This document shows positions 51,422-59,516 of a DNA stretch of 64,000 nucleotides, piece after piece. Origin of the DNA: Streptomyces xiamenensis. Its GTDB lineage: Bacteria > Actinomycetota > Actinomycetes > Streptomycetales > Streptomycetaceae. Location: contig NZ_CP009922.3 in NCBI RefSeq assembly GCF_000993785.3, forward strand, positions 682,001 through 746,000, written 5' to 3'. The notes beneath the pieces were generated by a model. It was not told the origin of the DNA. It saw nothing but the letters and a program-made list of their open reading frames with translations, and did not search any database. A program made the translations under genes and the position numbers. Numbering within the stretch: position 1 is the first letter of the stretch; the number at the start of each line of letters is the position of its first letter.

Positions 51422-51973
51422 ATGACCTCCCCCACACCTCTGATGTCCCGTGCCGCACTCGGCGGCGGCGAGCGCACCGCACCCAGCGGCACCGACCTGG
51501 GACTGCTCGTGCTGCGCCTGGCCGTCGGGCTGACCATGGCCGCGCACGGCACGCAGAAGCTGTTCGGCTGGTTCGACGGCGGCGGCCTGGACGGCACCGG
51601 CCAGTTCTTCGAGTTCCTCGGCTACCCCTCCGGCAGCACCATGGCGCTGATCGCCGGGCTCTCGGAGACCCTGGGCGGCCTCGGACTCGCCCTCGGGCTG
51701 CTCACCCCGCTGGCGGGCGCCGCGATCGTGGGCACCATGCTCAACGTCATCGTGTCCGCGCACTGGGACGACCCATTCATCGGCGGCTTCGAACTGCCGC
51801 TGCTGCTGGGCCTGTCCGCCGTCGCCCTGACCCTGTCCGGCCCCGGCCGGTACGCGGTCGACCACGTCCTCCCGCTGCCCGAGCAGGTGCGTGAGCACCG
51901 GCTGGTGCACGGCGTCGCCGCACTGGCGTTCGCCCTGGTGGTCGCGGGCATCACCCTGCTCATCCGGAACTGA
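51422..51973 (+). CDS. DoxX-family membrane protein
   Basis: A 183-residue four-helix membrane protein: LGLLVLRLAVGLTMAAHGTQ with the family KLFGWF turn, then STMALIAGLSETLGGLGLAL, AGAAIVGTMLNVIVSAHW, and a last helix VHGVAALAFALVVAGITLL. DoxX proteins associate with thiol-redox and quinone-detoxification systems; the exact activity is undefined. A GGAG Shine-Dalgarno lies upstream of ATG at 51422. It is first in an operon with the LigB-type dioxygenase (75 bp). Confidence 0.92.
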   Translation: MTSPTPLMSRAALGGGERTAPSGTDLGLLVLRLAVGLTMAAHGTQKLFGWFDGGGLDGTGQFFEFLGYPSGSTMALIAGLSETLGGLGLALGLLTPLAGAAIVGTMLNVIVSAHWDDPFIGGFELPLLLGLSAVALTLSGPGRYAVDHVLPLPEQVREHRLVHGVAALAFALVVAGITLLIRN

Positions 51974-52048
51974 ACACAGCTCCGGGACTGACCCCGGCCT
52001 GCTCCGGGACCCACCCGGAGCAGGCCGCTTTCCCCTTCGAGGAGTGTC

Positions 52049-52837
52049 ATGACCACCGCAGCCGACCGGATGCCCGTGCTGTACCTCAGTCACGGAGCGC
52101 CGCCGCTGGCCGATGACGCGCTGTGGACCCGGCAGCTGGCGGGCTGGTCCGCCGCACTCCCGCGGCCCCGGGCGATCCTGATCGTCTCCGCGCACTGGGA
52201 GTCCGCCCCGCTCACCATCGGCGCCACCCGCACCGTGCCCCTGGTGTACGACTTCGGCGGCTTCCCCGCGCACTACTACCAGGTGACCTACGCGGCGCCC
52301 GGGGCTCCCGAGCTGGCCGCGCGGGTGCGCGCCCTGGTCGGCGGGCCGGGCGCCCCCGTGCACGAGGACCCGGCGCGCGGGCTGGACCACGGGGCCTACG
52401 TACCCCTGAAGGAGATGTACCCGGACGCGGACATCCCGGTGCTCCAGGTATCCATGCCCACCCTCGACCCGCAGCGGCTGCTGGCCCTCGGCCGGCGGCT
52501 GGCGCCGCTGCGGGACGAGGGGGTGCTGATCGTGGGCAGCGGCTTCTTCACCCACAATCTGAGCGGTTTCACCTGGGGCAGTGGGCCCCAGGAGGCGCCG
52601 GGCTGGTCCCGGGAGTTCGACGCCTGGGGCGAGGAGGCGCTGGGCGCCGGCGACATCGACGCGCTGCTCGACTTCGAACACGCCTCGCCGGCCGGGCGGA
52701 TCGCCCACCCCCGTACGGAACACTTCGCCCCGCTGTTCGTGACCCTCGGCGCGGGCGAGGCGGAGCTGGCCACCCAGCGGTCGGTCATCGACGGCTTCTG
52801 GGGCGGGCTGGCCAAGCGCTCCATCCAGCTGGGCTGA
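52049..52837 (+). CDS. Class III extradiol ring-cleavage dioxygenase family protein (YgiD/LigB type)
   Basis: A 262-residue Zn/Fe-dependent enzyme family including 4,5-DOPA dioxygenase. Motifs: LYLSHGAPPL (metal His), AILIVSAHWES (second His), GLDHGAYVPLKEMYPDADI (catalytic His), and GSGFFTHNL. Beside MarR and DoxX genes it probably cleaves catechol- or hydroquinone-type toxicants. ATG at 52049 follows GAGGAG. Substrate unproven. Confidence 0.92.
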   Translation: MTTAADRMPVLYLSHGAPPLADDALWTRQLAGWSAALPRPRAILIVSAHWESAPLTIGATRTVPLVYDFGGFPAHYYQVTYAAPGAPELAARVRALVGGPGAPVHEDPARGLDHGAYVPLKEMYPDADIPVLQVSMPTLDPQRLLALGRRLAPLRDEGVLIVGSGFFTHNLSGFTWGSGPQEAPGWSREFDAWGEEALGAGDIDALLDFEHASPAGRIAHPRTEHFAPLFVTLGAGEAELATQRSVIDGFWGGLAKRSIQLG

Positions 52838-52919
52838 CGGGTGCCGGGCGGGCGGGGCATCCCGGCGACCCCGCCCACCGGGATGCCCCGGCCGCCGGGA
52901 ACGCCCCGTGCGACCGCCG

Positions 52920-53476
52920 TCACACGCGCAGCATGCGCCAGGTGGCGAGTGCGGCGTCGGCGGCCGGCACGGGCGGGTCCGCGCTGATCCAGGTGGTGAT
53001 CACCCCGCACAGCGCGCCGGCCAGATAGCCGGCGTGCAGATCGAGGGGGACGTCGGCGGCGCCCGGCGGGCGGCGGCCCTGCGCGAAGCGTTCGGCGAGA
53101 CCGCCGGCGAGGCGGTGCTGCATGCGCCGGGCGAACCGGGCGCTGCCGCCCTCCGAGAGCATCCGTCGGTAGAGCACGGCGCCGGCCTCGACCTCCGTGA
53201 AGAGGTCCAGGAGGGGCGGCGGCGGGGCGTCGCGGGGGCCTGGAGCGGGCAGAGCGCGGCGGCCCGGGCGAGCCGGCCGATGGCGTCGTCCATCGCGTCG
53301 GTCACCAGGGCGTCGAGGTCCGCGTAGTGCGCGTAGACGGTGGCGCGGTTGATCGCGGCCCGCCGGGCGATGAGGGACATGGTGATGGCGCTGAGCTCGC
53401 GCTCACCGGCGAGTTCGAGCGCGGCGGCGCGCAGGCGTTCGCGGGTGCGGCGGGCGCGGGGATCGTCGGGGTTCAC
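52920..53476 (-). pseudogene. TetR-family regulator gene with a frameshift
   Basis: The N-terminal HTH is intact: RTRERLRAAALELAGERELS, SLIARRAAINRATVYAHYAD, about codons 5-65, from GTG 53476. Near 53229-53240, in a GC run, the frame shifts by one base: the continuing sequence LLDLFTEVEAGAVLYRRMLS and GYLAGALCGVITTWISADPP (a normal TetR C-terminal domain) lies in the other frame and ends at 52920. One missing base would explain it, giving about 186 residues if restored. It may be a mutation or a sequencing error. The divergent DsbA-family gene has a palindrome in its promoter that this protein would bind. Confidence 0.75.
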
Positions 53477-53495
53477 GGCGGCAGTGTACGACAGA

Positions 53496-53526
53496 TGTTG
53501 CATAACCAACACCTGTTGCTTATATT
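53496..53526 (+). promoter_or_regulatory. Leaderless promoter with overlapping TetR operator
   Basis: TTGCAT (53498-53503) and TATATT (53521-53526) are 17 bp apart; the predicted start coincides with the ATG at 53533. A dyad TGTTG-CATAAC-CAACA (53496-53511) covers the -35, an ideal position for repression by the divergent TetR protein. Confidence 0.65.
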
Positions 53527-53532
53527 GGCGGC

Positions 53533-54516
53533 ATGCGTATCGAGATCTGGGCGGATGTCGTCTGCCCCTGGGCGTACATCGGCAAGCGGCGGCTCGAAGC
53601 GGCCCTCGCCGCGTGGCAGGGCGAGCCGGTCGAGGTCGTGTGGCAGCCCTACCGCATCGACCCCATGGCGCCGGCGAAGGCCGAGCCGCTGGCGGAATGG
53701 CAGATCGATCCGCTGGTCGACGACGCGCTGGACGCCTGCGGACCCGAGGACGTGACGCCCGGCGAGAACCGGGCCCGGGTCTCGCGGATCGCGGCGGACG
53801 AAGGGCTCGGCACCCCCTTCGGCGCGGTGTGGCGCGCGGACAGCGGACCGGCGCACCGGCTGATCGCCCTCGCGTACGAGGAGGGCGGGGCGGAGCTCCA
53901 GAACGCGGTGGTGGAAGAAGTCCTCAAGGCGCACTTCGTGGACGCCCAGGACATCAGCGACCCGGCCGTCCTGGAGCGCGTGGCCCGCACGGCGGGCTTC
54001 GGCCACGGCGGCGCACTGCTGGCCGCCGGGGGCGGCACGCAACAGGTGAAGGAGGCGCTGCTGCGCGGCAAGGCCATCGGTGTACGCACCTCCCCCACCC
54101 TGGTGGCCGGCACCCTGGCCCTGGCGGGAGCCCAGCACCCGGACGCGATGGCCGCGTTCCTGCGGGACGCGGCCCAGGCCCCGCCGGTCCGGGAGCTCCC
54201 CGAGGAGGTGCGGCGCCTGCGGCAGGCGGAATCACTGCTGGACAAGAGCGACCCGCTGGGCGCGCTGACCCTGCTGCGGCCCCTGCTGGCCGAGCACGGG
54301 ACGGACCGCGCCGTCCAGGTGCTGGCCGCACGGGCGTACTACCACTCCGCGCAGCTGGAGCGGGCCCGGGTGACGCTGGAGCGGCTGACCCGGGACACCC
54401 CTGACGACGCCTACCTGCGGCTGCTGCTCGGCCGCACGCTGGAGCGGCAGGGGCGGGACGCGGACGCGGCTCCGCACCTGCGGCTGGCGGCGGCGATGCG
54501 GCCGGACGAGGCGTAG
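53533..54516 (+). CDS. DsbA-family (FrnE-like) oxidoreductase with C-terminal TPR-like extension
   Basis: A 327-residue protein. The thioredoxin-like FrnE/HCCA-isomerase fold covers about residues 1-215 (MRIEIWADVVCPWAYIGKRR, VWQPYRIDP, AIGVRTSPTLVAG with the cis-Pro loop). The active site reads CPWA (Cys11 to Ala14), so the second Cys of the usual CPWC is missing and classical dithiol oxidation is unlikely. Residues about 225-320 form TPR-like helices (ALTLLRPLLAEHGTDRAVQV, ARAYYHSAQLERARVTLERL). The mRNA appears leaderless. Its last 24 codons lie in a tandem-duplicated 161-bp block. Confidence 0.85.
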   Translation: MRIEIWADVVCPWAYIGKRRLEAALAAWQGEPVEVVWQPYRIDPMAPAKAEPLAEWQIDPLVDDALDACGPEDVTPGENRARVSRIAADEGLGTPFGAVWRADSGPAHRLIALAYEEGGAELQNAVVEEVLKAHFVDAQDISDPAVLERVARTAGFGHGGALLAAGGGTQQVKEALLRGKAIGVRTSPTLVAGTLALAGAQHPDAMAAFLRDAAQAPPVRELPEEVRRLRQAESLLDKSDPLGALTLLRPLLAEHGTDRAVQVLAARAYYHSAQLERARVTLERLTRDTPDDAYLRLLLGRTLERQGRDADAAPHLRLAAAMRPDEA

Positions 54517-54537
54517 CGCGTCACGCAACACGCGCGC

Positions 54538-54573
54538 GGGCCCCGGCCGCCCTCCCGGGGGTGGCCGGGGCCC
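54538..54573. terminator. Bidirectional terminator hairpin, copy 1
   Basis: Perfect 11-bp stem GGGCCCCGGCC/GGCCGGGGCCC (54538-54548 and 54563-54573) with a 14-nt loop, 21 bp after the DsbA-family stop codon. There is no T-run, as is common in Streptomyces. Confidence 0.75.
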
Positions 54574-54698
54574 GCGTGCCCCGGCCGGTCAGGGACGCCG
54601 GTCAGCGGCAGGGGCGGGACGCGGACGCGGCTCCGCACCTGCGGCTGGCGGCGGCGATGCGGCCGGACGAGGCGTAGCGCGTCACGCAACACGCGCGC

Positions 54699-54734
54699 GG
54701 GCCCCGGCCGCCCTCCCGGGGGTGGCCGGGGCCC
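54699..54734. terminator. Bidirectional terminator hairpin, copy 2
   Basis: The same hairpin repeated in the second 161-bp copy, 15 bp beyond the stop codon of the leftward Abi-family gene. Confidence 0.75.
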
Positions 54735-54749
54735 GCGTGCCCCGGCCGG

Positions 54750-55448
54750 TCAGGGACGCCGGTCGAGTGTCGGCCCGACCTGGCTGGTGTGCTGTATGTA
54801 GGCGGCGAGCTCCGGGCTCAGCAGGCCGGTGACGGTCAGCAGGTCCTTCGTCCGCAGGGCTACGGGCGCGGTCAGCAGAGGTTCCCAGTGCGCGGCGCGG
54901 TTGCGCAGCTCGTGCAGGGCGCCGATGAGCTGGTCGACCGTCGCGCGGTGGGTGCCGGGTGGGAACGCGCGATGGAGATGAGGCACCCACAGTGTCTTCT
55001 CGTGGGCGGAGGTGGACAGGTACCGCCACACGCCCAGCGACAGCTCCGCGATGACCTTTCCCGGGGGAGCCGTGCGCCCGTACCGTTTGCGGGCTCCGTC
55101 GATGGCGCCGCGGGTCTTGTCGTTGATGTCGACCCGCCGCCGTGGACCGCGCCGGCTCTTGCGCATCCGGATCAGCGGGGCCCGCAGCGGGCTGCCCGGG
55201 TCGTCCAGCCAGTGCCCGGTGCCGGTCCAGGTGGTGTCCAGTGCCCGCGCGTACGCGTTGCGCAGCGCGATCTCGAAGTGGCTCAGATCGCGCAGGACCG
55301 CGCAGGCCAGGGCCGTGTTCCACTCGTAGAGGGCCAGGGCGCGGGCGCGATCGCCGTCGGCCGCGGTCAGGTAGACCGCGTACCGGGCGGGGCTCAGCCA
55401 GTTCTCCACCCACGGCCCCGGCGCGGGAACCGGGGATACCTGCGTCAC
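54750..55448 (-). CDS. Abi-family HEPN protein (putative abortive-infection RNase/toxin)
   Basis: A 232-residue member of the Abi_2 (AbiD/AbiF) family. N-terminal block WVENWLSPARYAVYL and YEWNTALACAVLRDLSHFEI, middle VIAELSLGVWRYLSTSAHEK (family signature near LSLGxW), and the HEPN catalytic motif R-x4-H as Arg182-Asn183 to His187 in LHELRNRAAHWEPL. HEPN proteins of this type are RNases that act in phage abortive infection or toxin-antitoxin systems. GTG at 55448 has an AGGAGGAA Shine-Dalgarno; the earlier 55484 start lacks one. A large hairpin lies 42 nt upstream in the leader. Confidence 0.88.
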   Translation of the reverse strand: MTQVSPVPAPGPWVENWLSPARYAVYLTAADGDRARALALYEWNTALACAVLRDLSHFEIALRNAYARALDTTWTGTGHWLDDPGSPLRAPLIRMRKSRRGPRRRVDINDKTRGAIDGARKRYGRTAPPGKVIAELSLGVWRYLSTSAHEKTLWVPHLHRAFPPGTHRATVDQLIGALHELRNRAAHWEPLLTAPVALRTKDLLTVTGLLSPELAAYIQHTSQVGPTLDRRP

Positions 55449-55490
55449 AGGTTCCTCCTGCTGAGAAATCGGGTAAGGTAACAAGTGACA

Positions 55491-55534
55491 AGCCCCGGTG
55501 GACCGCTGATCTTCACGATCACGTCGCCGGGGCT
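55491..55534 (-). ncRNA. Structured leader hairpin upstream of the Abi gene (candidate antitoxin RNA)
   Basis: Reading leftward, an 8-bp outer stem AGCCCCGG/CCGGGGCT encloses a second 5-bp stem TGATC-(5 nt)-GATCA, 42 nt before the GTG start. AbiF-type genes are known to sit next to conserved structured RNAs, some acting as antitoxins, so this may be such an element. On the opposite strand the hairpin is followed by TTTTT (55540-55544), so a rightward Rho-independent terminator is the alternative reading. Confidence 0.45.
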
Positions 55535-55774
55535 AAGACTTTTTGCGGACCCGGTGCCTGGCCCCGGCCCCGTTGGGTGTGCTCGCCGCCCGGCCTGCGC
55601 TGTATGACGCCTCACCCCTCGAACACACGGACAGTGACCCGCAACCTACCGGGCGGCCCGTGGTTGTCCAAACTCCCTCCCGCCGACCGCACATGGCCTC
55701 GGCGGACACCGGTGCGGCACGTCGCCGCGCCCGGCGAGCGGTGCGGGCCCTTCGGGGCCGCCGCCCGGTCCGGT

Positions 55775-56383
55775 TCAGGCCGTCATGGTGCGTGCGACCA
55801 GGGCGTAGCGCTCGTCCCGCACCGGGCGGCCCCACAGGGCCGGGTCGTCCGTCAGGTCGTCGTGGCGGATCGCGGCGGGGGGAATGTCCGGCAAGGACGA
55901 GAGCATCGCGCGCAGTTCGGTCGCCGCGATGCCCGTCGGGGCCGACTCGCCCCAGCGGCCCTCCACCAGGATCAGCCGGCCCCCGGGCCGGACCAGGGCG
56001 GCCCAGCGGGACAGGACAGCCCGCGGGTCGGGCAGCGCCCACAGCACATGGCGCACCAGCAGCACGTCGAACGACCCGGCGCGCAGCGGCGGGTGGGCGG
56101 CGTCACCCACCGCCAGGGTGGTGGTACCGCCGGCCAGTTTGGCCCCGGCGAGCCGCACCATCGGCTCGGACCGATCGATCGCCGTCACCGTGTGGCCGTG
56201 TTCCACGGCCAGTTCCGACAGACTGCCCGTTCCACAGCCCAGGTCCAGGACCCGCGAGGGCCGCCCGGACAGCCAAGAGCGCAGCCGCGCGTCCCACGCC
56301 GCCCGTACCGCCGGATCCCGCAGGCCGTGGTCGGGTTCCTCGTCGAACGTCGCCGCGGCTTCGTCCCAGTACGTGTCCCTCAT
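55775..56383 (-). CDS. SAM-dependent class I methyltransferase
   Basis: A 202-residue methyltransferase type 11: MRDTYWDEAAATFDEEPDHG at the N terminus, SAM motif I VLDLGCGTGSLSELA (about 45-59), VTAIDRSEPMV, DVLLVRHVLWALPDP, and LVRPGGRLILVEG. The family is broad and no substrate can be named. It lies 161 bp downstream of the lysine N-hydroxylase gene on the same strand and is probably its own unit; a link to siderophore tailoring is possible but unsupported. Confidence 0.88.
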   Translation of the reverse strand: MRDTYWDEAAATFDEEPDHGLRDPAVRAAWDARLRSWLSGRPSRVLDLGCGTGSLSELAVEHGHTVTAIDRSEPMVRLAGAKLAGGTTTLAVGDAAHPPLRAGSFDVLLVRHVLWALPDPRAVLSRWAALVRPGGRLILVEGRWGESAPTGIAATELRAMLSSLPDIPPAAIRHDDLTDDPALWGRPVRDERYALVARTMTA

Positions 56384-56544
56384 GCGACCGACTCCCCCAC
56401 GTGTCCGCGCTGTCGGTGCTCCTCCGACAGACCAGCCCATCATGTCCGGTGGGCGGACGATCGGGCCAGGGGAGAGGACACCGAAGGCCGCTGGGGACCG
56501 CTCGGGTCCGGGCCCGGCCGCCGCGCGCGGCCGGGCCCGGAGCG

Positions 56545-57879
56545 CTACTGGGGGCCGAAGGTCTGGAACGCGGTACGGCGCGGGATGGGGAAGGTGTCCC
56601 TGCCGCTGACCGCGTTCAGGATCAGGGCGCCGCGGTAGGCGCCGATGCCCAGGTCGGGGGCGGCGGCTCCGTGGGTGTGAAGTTCGGCGTTCTGGACGTA
56701 GAGCCCGGCTCCCACCTCGGGGACGGTCAGCACGCGGTGGCCCTCGGTGATGTCGTACCGGCCCTTGGTGTCCCAGGCGATCAGTTTGTCCACCGGGGTC
56801 AGGCACGCGGGGCGGCGCGGCGCGTAGCCGGTGGCCGCGATGACCGCCTCCGTCTCCCGTACCGCCCGCTCGCCGGTGTCGGCGTGGGCCGTCGTCAGGC
56901 GGATCGTTTTCCCGCGCCGCCCCGTCTCCGCCGTCTCCGCCGCGGTGAGCGCGGTGGCCGGCAGCAGGGTCACCGGCGGCCGGTCGCCGTCCAGCAGATG
57001 GTCGTACAGCTCCTCGTGGATGAGGTCGATCGTCTCCGAGTCGATGCCCTTGTACAGCTGCCACTGCGAGGCGATCAGCCGGTCGCGCACCCCGGGCTCC
57101 AGGGCGTGGAAGTACCGCATGTACTCCGGGGTGGTGTACTCCAGCACCAGCTTGGAGTAGTCGAGCGGCGCGAACCCCCATGACCGGGTGAGCCAGTTGA
57201 CCGCCCAGCCGCTCTCCTTCTGCCGGCGGAGGAGGTCGAGGAAGACCTCGGCCCCGGACTGGCCGGAGCCGAGCACCGTGATGTCGCGTACCCCGGCCGC
57301 CGCGAACTCCTCGATCCGGTGCAGGTGTTCGCCGGAGTGGATGACCCTGGGGTGGCCGGCCAGATCCTTCAGTGGTGCGGGCAGCGCCGCCTCGGTGCCG
57401 ATGCCCAGGGTGATGTTCCTGGCCGGCTGGACCCGGACGGTGCCCGTCGCCACGTCCCGCAGCGTCAGCAGCCACAGATCGCGCCGGGCGTCCCACTCCA
57501 CCGCGTCCACCGACGTGCCGAAGTGCAGCCCGGGTATGCGGGCCGCCGCCCATGCGCAGTAGTCGGCGTACTCCCGGCGTGGGATGTGGAAGCGCTCGGA
57601 GATGTAGAACGGGTACATCCGGTCGTGCTCGACCAGGTAGTTGAGGAACGACCAGCGGCTGGTGGGCCGGATCAGCGAGACGAGGTCGGCGAGGAAACCG
57701 ACCTGGAGCTTCGCCCAGTCGAACATCAGCCCGGGATGCCAGTCGTAGTGCGGGCGTTGGTCGTACGCCGCGTAGGTCAGGCCGGGTACGTCGTCGGCCA
57801 GGGCCGACAGCGACAGGTTGAACGGGCCGATACCGACCGCCGCAAGGTCGAGGACGGTTCCGGTTTCCTTCTCAGACAT
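56545..57879 (-). CDS. L-lysine/cadaverine N-hydroxylase (SidA/IucD/DesB type)
   Basis: A 444-residue FAD/NADPH N-hydroxylating monooxygenase. FAD motif GIGPFNLSLSALA (16-28), the DWHPGLMFDWAKLQVGFLAD block typical of lysine/ornithine hydroxylases, NADPH motif VLGSGQSGAEVFLDL, and ATGYAPRRP near the C terminus. Overlapping the adjacent lysine-decarboxylase-like gene by 8 bp, it most likely makes N-hydroxycadaverine, as DesB does for desferrioxamines. An iron box heads the operon, but desC and desD are not found here. Confidence 0.92.
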   Translation of the reverse strand: MSEKETGTVLDLAAVGIGPFNLSLSALADDVPGLTYAAYDQRPHYDWHPGLMFDWAKLQVGFLADLVSLIRPTSRWSFLNYLVEHDRMYPFYISERFHIPRREYADYCAWAAARIPGLHFGTSVDAVEWDARRDLWLLTLRDVATGTVRVQPARNITLGIGTEAALPAPLKDLAGHPRVIHSGEHLHRIEEFAAAGVRDITVLGSGQSGAEVFLDLLRRQKESGWAVNWLTRSWGFAPLDYSKLVLEYTTPEYMRYFHALEPGVRDRLIASQWQLYKGIDSETIDLIHEELYDHLLDGDRPPVTLLPATALTAAETAETGRRGKTIRLTTAHADTGERAVRETEAVIAATGYAPRRPACLTPVDKLIAWDTKGRYDITEGHRVLTVPEVGAGLYVQNAELHTHGAAAPDLGIGAYRGALILNAVSGRDTFPIPRRTAFQTFGPQ

Positions 57880-59401
57880 GGTGCGCTTCCTCCTCGGCCG
57901 CCCCGGCCGCGTCCACGGCGGCCAGCATTTCCTCGATGTCGCTCGTCCTGGCCTGCGGGTTGAGCAGGGTGAGTTTCAGCTGGACCGCGCCCTCGGTCTC
58001 GGTGCGGCCGATCAGCGCACTGCCCTCGCGCAGCAGGCGCCGGCGCAGCGCGCCGTTGATGGCGTCGACGGTGGCGGGGTCCGTGGTCGTGCGCGGCCGG
58101 TAGCGGAAGACGACCGTGGTGAGGACGGGTTCCGTGGTCAGTTCCAGGCGCGGATGGGCGGCCACGGAGCGTGCGGCGTGCAGGGCGAGGTCGTGGCAGG
58201 CGTCGAGCATGGCGCCGACTCCCTCCCGCCCCAGGGCGAGGAAGGTGGCGGCGACCTTGAGCGCGTCGGCCCGCCGGGTGGTCTGCAGGGAGTGGCCCAG
58301 CAGCCCGTCGTAGCCGGCCTCGCCGTCGTCCTCCGGGTTGAGGTAGGCGACGCGCAGCCCGGTGGTGGTGGTGAAGCCGGCCCGGTCGCGCAGCAGCAGG
58401 GCGCTGGCGGCGGCCGGCTGCCAGGCGGTCTTGTGCAGGTCGATGGTGATGCTGTCGGCGAGTTCGATGCCGTCCAGCAGGGGGCGCAGCCGGGCGGAGA
58501 ACAGCGCGCCGCCGCCGTACGCCGCGTCCACGTGCAGCCGGATCCCGTGGTCGCGGGCGATGGCGGCGAGCTGCGGCATCGGATCGATGGAGCCGTAGTC
58601 GGTGGTTCCGGCGGTGGCGACGACGGCGATGGGGAGTTCGTCGGCGGCCCGGGTGCGCAGCGCGCGGTCGAGTTCCTCTGGGCGCATCCGGTGGTGTTCG
58701 TCGGCGGCGACGGGACGTACGGCGTCCTCGCCGAGTCCCAGCAGCGCGGCGGCCCGTGCCATGGAGAAGTGGGCCAGTTCGGAGCAGTAGAGAACGGGGC
58801 GTACGGTCAGCCCGCTCAGCCCCACGGCGCGTACGTCGCGGCCCGGACGCAGGGCGGTGTCGCGGGCGATGAGCAGGGCCTGGAGGTTGGAGGCGCTGCC
58901 GCCGGGGGTGAGGACCCCGCCTGCGGCCGGCCCGTAGCCGGCGAGGTCGGTGAGGGCGGTGATGAGGCGGCGTTCGAGCTCCACGGCGTAGGGGCCGGAG
59001 TCCCAGGTGTCGACCGAGGCGTTGAAGACGGAGGCGAGGACGTCGGCGGCGGCGGCGACGCTGAGCGAAGGGGGCTGGAGGTGGGCGGCGGCGCGCGGAT
59101 CGGCGAGGTCCACGGTGCCGGCCGCGTAGGCGCGGGCCAGCGCGAGAACGGCTTCCCGTCCCCCGCCGTGACGGGGTATCGGCCCGTCGGGGAGCTGGCG
59201 GTCCACAAGGGCCGCCAGCTGGCGGGGGGTCTGGGCGGGCAGCGGGCCGGTGCGGCGGCGCAGGGCGCCGGCGGCTTCGCGGGTGATCTCGGTGACCAGC
59301 CGGCCGACGTCGGCGAGTCCCGCCGGGTCGGCGGCCAGCAGGTCGGGCTCCAGCAGGGTGGGGGGCACGGGCACGGTTGGTGCGTGGCCGGGCATGCTCA
59401 T
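57872..59401 (-). CDS. PLP-dependent lysine decarboxylase-like enzyme (DesA type)
   Basis: A 509-residue group II amino-acid decarboxylase. It shows SVDTWDSGPYAVELERRLI, GVLTPGGSASNLQALLIARD, IAVVATAGTTDYGSIDPMPQ, LHVDAAYGGGALF, and the PLP Lys in TIDLHKTAWQP, all aligning with Streptomyces DesA (lysine to cadaverine); diaminobutyrate decarboxylase is the alternative. ATG at 59401 or the second ATG at 59395 can start it. An iron-repressor box lies 97 bp upstream, so expression should rise under iron starvation. Confidence 0.9.
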   Translation of the reverse strand: MSMPGHAPTVPVPPTLLEPDLLAADPAGLADVGRLVTEITREAAGALRRRTGPLPAQTPRQLAALVDRQLPDGPIPRHGGGREAVLALARAYAAGTVDLADPRAAAHLQPPSLSVAAAADVLASVFNASVDTWDSGPYAVELERRLITALTDLAGYGPAAGGVLTPGGSASNLQALLIARDTALRPGRDVRAVGLSGLTVRPVLYCSELAHFSMARAAALLGLGEDAVRPVAADEHHRMRPEELDRALRTRAADELPIAVVATAGTTDYGSIDPMPQLAAIARDHGIRLHVDAAYGGGALFSARLRPLLDGIELADSITIDLHKTAWQPAAASALLLRDRAGFTTTTGLRVAYLNPEDDGEAGYDGLLGHSLQTTRRADALKVAATFLALGREGVGAMLDACHDLALHAARSVAAHPRLELTTEPVLTTVVFRYRPRTTTDPATVDAINGALRRRLLREGSALIGRTETEGAVQLKLTLLNPQARTSDIEEMLAAVDAAGAAEEEAHHV

Positions 59402-59497
59402 GGGCTCTGTACGGTCCCTTGCGTTGACGGTGGGGCGGGTCGTGCGGGTCGTGCGGGTGGTGCGCGGCGGTCGAGTGCGGCTCGGTCGTCGATCAAT

Positions 59498-59516
59498 TTA
59501 GGTTAGGCATACCTAA
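59498..59516. promoter_or_regulatory. Iron box (DmdR/IdeR operator)
   Basis: TTAGGTTAGGCATACCTAA matches the 19-bp DtxR/DmdR consensus TTAGGTTAGGCTCACCTAA at 17 of 19 positions. It sits upstream of the decarboxylase/hydroxylase operon and should repress it when iron is plentiful. Confidence 0.93.

Larger units (their letters stand above)
54443..54764. repeat. Exact 161-bp tandem duplication
   Basis: 54443-54603 and 54604-54764 are identical and abut directly. Each copy contains the 3' end of the DsbA-family gene with its stop, a strong hairpin, and the stop-codon end of the convergent Abi gene. Only the outer ends are used: copy 1 by the DsbA-family gene, copy 2 by the Abi gene. Confidence 0.95.

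Noticed and set aside
55491..55545. tRNA-like fold upstream of the Abi gene
   Set aside because: There is no T-loop consensus or anticodon-arm geometry; it is a simple two-stem hairpin.
56545..59401. Complete desferrioxamine cluster
   Set aside because: Only decarboxylase and hydroxylase genes are present; the next gene is an unrelated methyltransferase and no acyltransferase or NIS synthetase is in the window.
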